Shown piece by piece: positions 56,131-64,000 of a stretch of DNA of 64,000 bases. Positions within the stretch are counted from its first letter, which is position 1, and the number at the start of each line of letters is the position of its first letter. Location of the stretch: NCBI GenBank assembly GCA_022376515.1, contig WTXI01000021.1, forward strand, positions 62,001-126,000, given 5' to 3'. Both the position numbers and the translations under genes were made by a program. The stretch is from Lactifluus volemus. Its lineage: Eukaryota > Basidiomycota > Agaricomycetes > Russulales > Russulaceae. The notes beneath the pieces are model-generated. The model worked only from the letters and a program-made list of their open reading frames with translations. It did no database searches and was not told the origin of the DNA.

Positions 56131-59100
56131 TCAATGCTTGGCACCATATTCTATCAGCAATTCCATTAATTTATCATGGCGGTACCATGACGCAAGTTGG
56201 AATGGAGTGTGGCCGAGGGTGTCCTCAGCCTCTGTGTCTGCACCATGCTCCAACAATAAACGTGCGGCGTCGAGCCTCCGATCCCACCAGAGAGAGGCTC
56301 GATGTAACGGGGTTTGCCCATCGATATCCCTTGCGTTCACATCTATACGGCGTACAGGTAATGCTTGATCCATACAGAAGCGATCACGCTGCGATGCGTC
56401 GCGTAATAGCGTCCAGTCGTCGCAATTCCGAACATTGGCATCAGCATTGAGCTCGAGTAGTATCCGAACCACGTCGGGTTGCCCACCCTCGATTGCCGAG
56501 TGCAGTGGAGTTTGGTACCGGAAATCCCAGACGTTTGGATCTGCACCATAGCTAAGGAGCGACTGTACCAATTGGGGATTTCCATAGAACGATGCGCGGT
56601 GCAGTGCAGTCTGCTTTTGGGATCCTCGAATATCCACTTCTGCACCATGCTGACGGAGTAACCGCGAAATTTGGATGTGATTATTCGCCAATGCTGCAAA
56701 TAGTGGTGTCCGGTAGAAACCACGACTAACGGCATTAACATGTTGGGGACACTTGAAAATGAGGTGTTCTACCAGGTCATGAAATCCATAGTGCGAAGCG
56801 TGGTATAGGGGCGACCATTCAATTGTCCGTTCTATTTTGAAGTTTGATAACCCGGAACCCTGAGATTCCGAGTCGGGTAAAGGTCCGTTTATGGGCAAGT
56901 CGAAAAAATTGCCAGTGATCCGAGTCCAGGCCAAAAAGTGCGGTTTTTCAATGTCAAAGAGATATTTCATCCCATTCAACACGTATGACGAGACATTCTC
57001 GAATTGGGCATGTGTGACCCAATGCCGAGCGGCGTAATGTACCAGTGGAGAGCTAAGGATAGGAAGTGCTATACCCCAATCATTCGTTTCTTGGACATGC
57101 CTGTCATCGAAGCGCAGCAGGACGCCTAAACAGGCTTGTGCGAGCACTGTATGGGCTGGTTCGAGGGAAATATGATACCGTGAGGCATCTCCACTTGAAC
57201 AAGCGAGGCGAGGCGAAGTCAGAAACTCTTTCACCGAGAAGTGCGAGAACTGCACAAATCGTGACTGCAGTGGCCAACTTGAACCATCATCAGTAATGGC
57301 GCTTGAACCGTCGTCAGCAATGGCGCTTAAACCATCGTCAGTAATGGCGCTTGAGCTGTCTTCAATAATGGTGATTAAACTTGAGCATGCTGCTTTAAGC
57401 CCTCTCTCTTGATCCTCCCACCGCCAATCCGGCTTCAACACTGGGATTCCCTCCGCATCCTCGAAGTCGATTGCGAGGATCTCGGCAAGTTCCTTGACAG
57501 TGAGGGGCCGAACTGAGACCACAAGACATTGCAAGAGACGATGGACATCGTCTCTGTTTGCCTCATCGATTCCCTCCAGCACACGTATATATGTTTCGTC
57601 CAGGGATTTCGGCAATTCTCTGAGCACACGCTCGACATTCCGCGCAAGGCAATTCCGTAGCGCTTCTAGTTGACACGAAACCCAACGAAACCTACAGACA
57701 GTCTGAATAAATGTCATGAATATGAAGGGATACCCATACATTCCGTCGGCGTTCGCAGATAATGTCTTAAAAGCAAGCACTTTTATCTCCGGTCTCCATC
57801 TCTTCATCTCCTGTTCTTCGTCCGAATAAATCACAGAGCGCACATATTCAGAAATATCCTCCTTCTGTCCATCTTGGTCATGAAGAGAAACCTTGAAATA
57901 CGCCAATGGTTCAAGGACACTTTGGATGTCGGCCTCAGGACGACTTGTTACACATAGATGCAAGTTGGAACAGTGTAGTTCAACAAGCTCCTTCACAATC
58001 TGCAAGGCCTTTCGACGTGGCGGTGGCACCCCAATCTCCTTCGGAATGTCGGGACATTCGTCCAGAGCATCGACGATAACGTAGATAGGGACTTGTCCCG
58101 AACCCGTAATCACGTCTTTGAGGCATCGCAGAAGTGTGTCCTCATTGGGCTGCTGTGTCTCATGTCCTTGGGTGGCGTATAGGTCGAAAATGTGTTTGAA
58201 GAATGAATCAGATTGATCGCATAGTTGGACGAGAAATGATGAAAGTAAAGCGCGGGAAGTTTGTTTCGCCTCGTTCCTGAAGTCAAAAAAGAAGAAGATT
58301 GTGCACGATTCTTTGCTATCCGGGTGAAGAATTGTCTCCTGGATGATTGAGGAACTTGACCAAAATATCAGTTTCCCGGGATGCGAAAGGTCAGGTAATA
58401 AAATACCTAAGTATACTTTTGCCAGATCCGGCTACCAAGCCCGACAGAGAGCATTAGTGATAGCTAACACATCAAACGCAGAAGATATATACCCTTTCCG
58501 TGAATCCATAAGAAGGATTCTGAACCTGATGATTTCCAACGGTCAACAGTTTCGCCTCGAGTGAACCACGTGGCAGTGCCATCGTGGTGAATGTCGCGTG
58601 CGATGTTATAATTGATAGACGGATCTGGAGGATCTAGCCATTGTTGGAGTTCCTTCCTGGCCTGATATCCTGTGGATGAGTGAGCTTCTCTAGTGTACTG
58701 GAGATAGGTTAGGCGATGACGAACGTGAGAGACCACCTAGATGATCCTCAATTCGATGCACCGCTACAGCTGTCTCTCTTCCGACTAAAAGAATTAATGT
58801 TAAGGATAGTTAGTGAATAGTTAGAAGGTGTCCTGCGCACTATTGAAGACTTCGTTTACTCTCTCGTTGACGTCGTGGGTAACTTTCAGGATTTGCGCAG
58901 CTACGACCAGAGCCTCATCACTCGAGAGCTTTTCAAGCTTCTTCAGCGCATCTTCGATATCTGTCCTTCCGATCAGGGTCTTCAGATATTTCTCTGAAGA
59001 TGATCAATCAGGTGCAACCTGTGCGTAAGTATTCCGAGTCACTCACTGATCCATCGCTGCTTGATTGCTTTTGTTGCAGTAGCAAGAATTCCAAGTACCT

Positions 59101-59703
59101 CAACCATCATCTTTACCATGAAATCCCTCATTGAATCAGGTAGTCGAGCTTGAGCATATGTCTCGAATCGCTTAAAGCAGTTCTCAATGCGCGAGAAGAG
59201 GCCAACGAGTACATCTCCACTTGCGTTAACATCCCTAATGGCCTGACACACTTCCGTATCAGGACCATCTGCACCAATCAAGGAAAAATACACACTATAA
59301 AAAGGACGCCGATTCCTGCAAAAATGATCTTCGCAGGAGAGAAGGCCTGTGAAACGAAAGATTAGAGTGCTAATCGTTGATGACGGGACCAATAGAGGAT
59401 TACCAGGCCAATGCCCTGTCCAAGGGCTGAAGAAAATGCACAGAGGACAGTAGCGGTAGCACTTAGCCACTGTTTGAGGCTCTTACTGCCGACTTGAGAT
59501 TGAACGAATTGTTGGATGTGGAATTGCTTGTCGAGTGCATCGAGAATAGCGCCAGCAGACTCACAACGTTCCAGTTGGTCTGTGAGTCTATGTTGGAGAA
59601 GGTCATTCTTGGTTTTATTTTTATAATCCTCCAATGCAGCAACGAGAATAGATCGGAAATTAGAGGAGGAAGATGGGGCAGCCATTGGGGACGTCTGAGA
59701 CAT
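56131..59703 (-). CDS. Goodbye-NACHT-ankyrin STAND receptor 2
   Basis: Complete fungal NOD-like receptor. N-terminal Goodbye domain: FRSILVAALEDYKNKTKNDL, LKQWLSATATVLCAFSSALG, AFSPAKIIFAGIGVLF, LVGLFSRIENCFKRFETYAQ, MMVEVLGILATATKAIKQRW and YLKTLIGRTDIEDALKKLEK, over several introns. Then the linker KELQQWLDPPDPSINYNIAR, Walker A GKAGSGKS (split by an intron near 58437-58490), Walker B VIVDALDEC and sensor region CVTSRPEADIQSVLEPLAYF. A 66-bp in-frame intron near 57695 interrupts ADGM-FRWVSCQLEALRNC. After FVQFSHFSVKEFLTS come about six ankyrin repeats (TPLFAALANNHIQISRLLRQ, TALHRASFYGNPQLVQSLLS, TPLHSAIEGGQPDVVRILLE, TPLHRASLWWDRRLDAARLL). A 24-bp minisatellite lies between NACHT and the repeats. 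The exon joining Goodbye and NACHT (about 58680-58830) is the least certain. Confidence 0.85.
57281..57376 (-). repeat. 24-bp minisatellite in receptor 2
   Basis: Four tandem 24-bp units (57281, 57305, 57329, 57353), the last diverged. They encode repeats of the octapeptide S-A-I-T/A-D-D-G-S/L. Because the period is a multiple of three, copy number can change without breaking the frame. Confidence 0.85.
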
Positions 59704-60179
59704 TGGGGTAACCGTAAGGAACTGGTTCACGCTGGGAAGATTCGGAGAGAAGCTATGGCAAATGGGGAACCCTATGACATTCACCTGTGCTTCCTCGACT
59801 CGGACGCAGCCTCGTGTCTGCACAAATAACACCAGATATAGACGATAGACGCCTAGGCATCAGGTAATGTGCACAAGTGGCCATGCATCAGGAAAATCCT
59901 CAAAGTGCTAAAATCGGCTAATTAGCTCTAAATTACCATATATCAATTTTAACTAACCCCCCTCTAAATACCTCTAATTTATCACCATTAGACCACTTTT
60001 AGAGGCCTCTAAAGAGCTTCTAAAGTGATACTATTTGACACTAAACAAGATTCGTCCAGGACAAGGTCCTCCGCCAATGCCACCTTGCCCCCAAAACCCA
60101 ATTCTAATGGAGCGGGAACCCCTTTATCGAAAATGAGTTTGAGGAGACTCAGAGAAAAGAATACGGAAATGGAGAGTGA
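59704..60179. other. AT-rich breakpoint with palindrome
   Basis: 59.92-60.04 kb is AT-rich with many CTCTAA/TTAGAG motifs in both orientations and a perfect 16-bp palindrome TTTAGAGGCCTCTAAA at 59998-60013. It sits between the 5' end of receptor 2 and the truncated end of oxidase copy 7, and may be a remnant of a small element. Confidence 0.5.
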
Positions 60180-61194
60180 CTGACCCATATTTGGCCTTGC
60201 GGAATCGTCTTATAAGTGAACGTAGTCACAATACCCTGTTATTCGGTTAGGGTCTTATTCCATCCTGCGGGCAAAGTGACGCACGAAGTTGTTACCTCCT
60301 CCCTAAGAGAGCAGCGCCTTTAAAACGGCTTTGTTAGAAACCTCTAGGCACTTACCCTTAGTGCGAACCACAACTCTTCGTTCTTCGATGTCACATTTGT
60401 AATCGTGCCATTGGGCAAGACGAGCTCGAATCCCGCCATGTTGTCAACGGTTAGTCCATACTGGCTGCTCAGAAAGGAATAGCCTGCAAAACGAATTCCG
60501 TGATCAACTCTCAGTCAGCTCGTGGAGGAGCGGTCAACTCACCGCCGCCGAGAGTCAGACCGGCAACCCCAACAGTTGGTCCACGTGCTCCGATAACGTT
60601 CAGTCCGATTGGTACTAAAGCAGCATAAGTTTGGCCCCATGTGAGTCCTGCTCCCACGTCAACGGTTCCGGTGGCGTTGTTAACTTGGATAATGTTGAAA
60701 CGCCACATAGAAATTTCGACACCACAAGCTGAAGAGAACCCAGGATTGAAAGCCATGGCCTCCACCTTTCACTGCGAAAGGCGTGCGGGTGGATCCCAAG
60801 ACCCGTAACTGCGAGTACAATGCGGTAAGCTAACACTGTTTAGGGAAGCGAGAAAAAAACATGCCGTACAATCGCGCTGACATCGGCTGCCGAGGCGGGT
60901 TCGACGGAGCATGCAGAGGTTGCACTGGATGAGATCAGGGAGTGCTTGTTGTCAGCAACATATTGAGATGAGTCTTCTCACATATCAGGTTGGAACAGTA
61001 AACGGCAGTGCAAATGAGTACCTACTGGGATAGAACACTTGTGAAGCGGCGGAAATGAAAGCTGCCATCTTGGTGCAGATACTCAGGGATCGAGTAGTGT
61101 CGCATTTATGCGAAATACCGGAAATGGAAATACCGTGCGCAAGCGATGTCAAGAAGAAAATGACAGCCAGAACTTGAAAGGCCGTCGAGGGCAT
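60180..61194 (-). pseudogene. FAD-linked oxidase, type A copy 4 (truncated, frameshifted)
   Basis: Starts with a signal peptide (MPSTAFQVLAVIFFLTSLAH) and has the exon with ACSVEPASAADV, the FAD exon, ELVLPNGTIT..NEELWFALR and the exon ending TYKTIPQGQIW at about 60183. All exons after that, including the BBE domain, are missing. In the FAD exon an extra base right after the conserved GGGH (60753-60754) shifts the frame. The remaining motifs (TVDVGAGLTWGQTYAALVPI, NVIGARGPTVGVAGLTLGGG) match type A. It lies outside the array, on the far side of receptor 2. Confidence 0.8.
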
Positions 61195-62482
61195 TTTGAT
61201 GAGGAAAGGAGGGTGAGACTGTCTAAGTCCGCGAAGAAGCGTTGACCTTTAAACTAGTGTAGGCGACTATTTTTCGAGAAGCCGGACCAGAGGTTTTTTA
61301 CAGTTAATGAACGGATCCATGGAGTGGTGAGTTCGCTGGAAACGACCAGTGTCATCATAAAATTCTGCACTACCAAGTTACGTACTATATATATAACGGA
61401 TCTGGCTCTAGACAGGATTCACCATAACCCCACTCACATGGAAAGGCACCCATGCTTATGTTCGAAAAGATTTTCTGAGTACGCCAACAACTCAGTGGGT
61501 GTTTGAGGCAAAGTAGCAAAGCTTGACGATACACATCATCACGTCTGTTGTTGGAGGAACACCCACAAATGGCTTGCCATGTGGAACCTGGCCCGGCGGC
61601 GCACGCGTGGTCGTTGCCGACGTCACTAGTACTAAACCATTTCTAGCTCAGCCGCTACTACAAATACCGAGTCCAGTGGAACGGCTTACCATTCTGGTAA
61701 CGCTTGCGCGGCTTGCTACAACTTAGAAACTCACAACATCAGTTGGCAGGCATGACAAACCGCATTTTTCTTGTTTTGCAAGGATTTCTCTACACCATAT
61801 ACCAAGTTTTGTTTTGTGGCGATTGCGAAATTCGAAGTAACCATGGCTCATTGTCGAGCTTTGTTAGTAGTCCCGTAGAATTCAAAAGCGGGTCTATAGG
61901 GATAAGAAAATTTCTTATTCTTCAGATTCCAGTCTTGGCCGTGAAAACTCCCGATACCATCGGCATTTTATTGTGATATCTACCACACTTTGGCTGAAGT
62001 CAACGATGTGTCCCGCGTCACAATCCAGTGGCAACTTCAGACCTCTCATGTCGCGTTGTTGATTGCTCCCAATGGCACGCGTGAGAAGGATACAATAATG
62101 TTGGTAGTAGGCTAGTCGTGCCGGTGACCCTTATGGAAATAAGTCTGCTTCTTCGTTGGCAAAGTCGTTGACAGTGACCAGGGTAGCCATCACAACGAGG
62201 CGCTTGCTTTGTATGTGCTGGACGGCGTGGAACGGGCCGTTTACTAGATATGTGCCGAAAAAAACCTTATTTCATTGAATAGCAAATCGTCATAGGCACA
62301 GCACAGCAAGGGATCCACCTCTACCGTAATTTTGCAATTTGGGAAGGTTCAGGCGACCCACGTGTTCCGGATACAGTATCCACATTCCATGTGACCGCTA
62401 TCTTCGCGATCCTCCGCCTGTGGAGTCCGCTTGTGGATCACGGATAAACGAAAATGTGCAGGACCGATAGTAGGAAATCGAG
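61195..62482. other. intergenic, no gene recognised
   Basis: 1.3 kb with only short frames of unconvincing composition. It should contain the promoter of the carbonic anhydrase at its right end. Confidence 0.4.
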
Positions 62483-63559
62483 ATGCCCTCGAGAGTGGCC
62501 ACGGCCAAACTAATTCTCTCTGCTAGCGCTGTTGGTCTTTCTCCCACTCCTATCCGACCGGGGTCGCCGTCACCACGCAATTTTCCAACACTGCCCCACG
62601 GATTTCAGGTGGCCACCCCACAGACTTTAAATTCATTTTATTCGACAACACTCAGCCGAACAGTAAACCGACTATCGCCCGCTTCTTTACCTCCCGAAAA
62701 ACTTTGTCGTCATAATCATCATCACTCGACTTCAATGGATCCAGCCCTCGCAAAAATTTTCTTATCCAACTCCCAGTGGCTTAAGGCCGTAAACGCGACA
62801 GAGCCTGAGTTCTTCGAACAGTCGGCCAAGGGCCAGTCCCCCAAGGTGAGGGTATCTTCCTTCCCCCTCAATGTACCCATTTTTCAACTATATGCGTGCA
62901 GATCCTCTGGCTTGGATGCTCAGATTCGCGTGTCCCGGAGAGCGTTATCACCGCTTCTCGACCGGGCGATATCTTCGTCCACCGTAACATCGCCAAGTGT
63001 GTTCCCCTCTTCCGCTATATCCCCCTCCAATATTTTTCGCCGGTATTAACGCGCATATACGTAACTTACAGCCAGGTTCATCCGGATGATGACAGCGTGC
63101 TCTCGGTAATCACTTTTGCCACCGCGGCAGTCGGCGTCGAGCACAGTACGTTTCTCCCCTTCACTACCCCACACCCCCATTTGACCGAACGACCGGGACC
63201 ATATGACAGTTCTGGTTGTCGGCCATACGAATTGCGGTGGTGCCATCGCATGTTTCGACGCGGCCAATACTCCGCCGAGTGAGCCGACGACGTCCCTTGG
63301 GCGCTGGCTCGCTCCGCTCACCGAGCACGTTCGCACGCTTAAACTTGAGGGTCTCTCCAAGTCCGAGGCATTGACGAAGATTGTCGAGGAGAGCGTGCGC
63401 GTGCAAGTTGCAAACGTCGCCAATTCCGCCCCCGTGCAAGCGGTGTGGGCAGCCGGGAAGAAAAACCTGTGGGTTCATGGACTCGTCTATGAGCTCGAAA
63501 CGGGCAATTTGAGGGATCTTGGCCTCACGCAGGGTGCTCCAAAGACGGAGAGTAAGTGA
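62483..63559 (+). CDS. beta-carbonic anhydrase
   Basis: Zinc enzyme interconverting CO2 and bicarbonate. Exons 62483-62845, 62902-62996, 63072-63145 and 63210-63559 total 882 nt, 293 residues. Zinc-site motifs are complete: [14 protein letters not shown] (Cys, plus the Asp/Arg pair) and [10 protein letters not shown] (His and Cys). Other conserved parts are [36 protein letters not shown] and [20 protein letters not shown]. The domain begins near residue 85; the preceding sequence is rich in Ser, Pro, Arg and Leu and low in acid ([20 protein letters not shown]..), consistent with a mitochondrial targeting sequence. A second in-frame ATG at 62734 ([16 protein letters not shown]) would give a cytosolic form. 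A GTAAGT at 63552 could allow an alternative C-terminus. Confidence 0.9.
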
Positions 63560-64000
63560 ATAAAGTTCAGTAGACGCCCGCTGGGATATCGGGAAGAACA
63601 AGCAAGGTGGCGAGCTAAATTGTAGATTCGTGATGCTATTAATAGAGCAGCTGGGCGTTTGTCGAGCTGAAATCGTATGTTTAGAGTGTTTCATTCGAAA
63701 TAATGAAACTGCCTTCCATCTCAGGAGCCTACTGTGGGCTATGGCCCTGTTTGCCTTGAATGCCCCGCGAAAGTTCTGCACTGCACATCTGAATAGTCAC
63801 GACTAGCTTGCAAGGTTCGAGAACCAGGACAAACTCACCTGTTCGGCAGCCCTACAAGGGCTGACAGCACTGAGTACATAGGATCCACTTACTTCTACGC
63901 TGCGTCTATCTATGCCCAACTTTCGCACGAGAGCGCCTCCTGTCTCATCGACTACTGGCAGGACGGATCACTAGCAGCACCCCAAGATCACAGACAAGTA
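63560..64000. other. 3' flank, no gene recognised
   Basis: Downstream region of the carbonic anhydrase to the window edge. No recognisable coding or RNA gene. Confidence 0.4.

Noticed and set aside
56131..58113. single long exon of 660 codons in receptor 2
   Set aside because: The segment YGYPFIFMTFIQTVCR inside it is an in-frame 66-bp intron, because splicing restores A-D-G-M-F-R-W as in the family.

Overview
The window is nuclear DNA of a filamentous basidiomycete, most likely an Agaricomycete. Nearly every gene is cut by introns of about 45-70 bp with GT..AG ends. The gene set also fits: a NoxB-type NADPH oxidase, a VelB-type velvet factor, a thaumatin-like protein with a GPI-type tail, Goodbye-NACHT-ankyrin STAND receptors, F-box proteins and an expansion of secreted berberine-bridge-type (BBE/AA7-like) flavin oxidases. 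Species was not determined. No tRNA, rRNA or CRISPR array was found.

Layout. 0.8-6.2 kb is a housekeeping block: SEC61 alpha (-) and ribosomal protein P1 (+) diverge from a 177-bp promoter and are followed by a HAM1-like protein (+). 7.3-9.5 kb is a NACHT-ankyrin receptor with a proline-rich N-terminus. 10.2-12.4 kb is the NADPH oxidase (-). 14.6-20 kb holds an F-box gene (-) and three tandem copies of a lineage-specific gene, one apparently intact and two decayed; each repeat unit also carries an antisense relic of the F-box 5' end. 21.2-22.6 kb is a BAH/PHD-finger protein, 25.8-27.3 kb is velB (-), 28.3-29.8 kb an endonuclease/exonuclease/phosphatase-family enzyme (+), and 30.1-31.8 kb the thaumatin-like gene (-).

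32.3-54.1 kb is an array of FAD-linked oxidases, all on the minus strand. A unit of two genes (type A, then type B) plus a type-A fragment is present three times, with its intergenic DNA and F-box-like relics. A short TIR element resembling a TA-target MITE lies in the second inter-unit spacer. 54.9-55.6 kb is an orphan 3' exon of an RRM protein. 56.1-59.7 kb is a complete Goodbye-NACHT-ankyrin receptor (-). 60.2-61.2 kb is a seventh, truncated and frameshifted type-A oxidase. 62.5-63.6 kb is a beta-carbonic anhydrase (+).

Five of the listed coding disruptions (P1 twice, NADPH oxidase twice, RRM exon once) are losses of one base, each explicable as shortening of a base run; a sixth (NACHT receptor 1) is a gain of one base. 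Adding or removing that base makes the exon total a multiple of three in each gene. I read these as probable uncorrected assembly errors rather than real inactivation. The decay in the tandem copies and in oxidase copy 7 looks genuine. Exon limits were placed by eye from splice consensus and family similarity.
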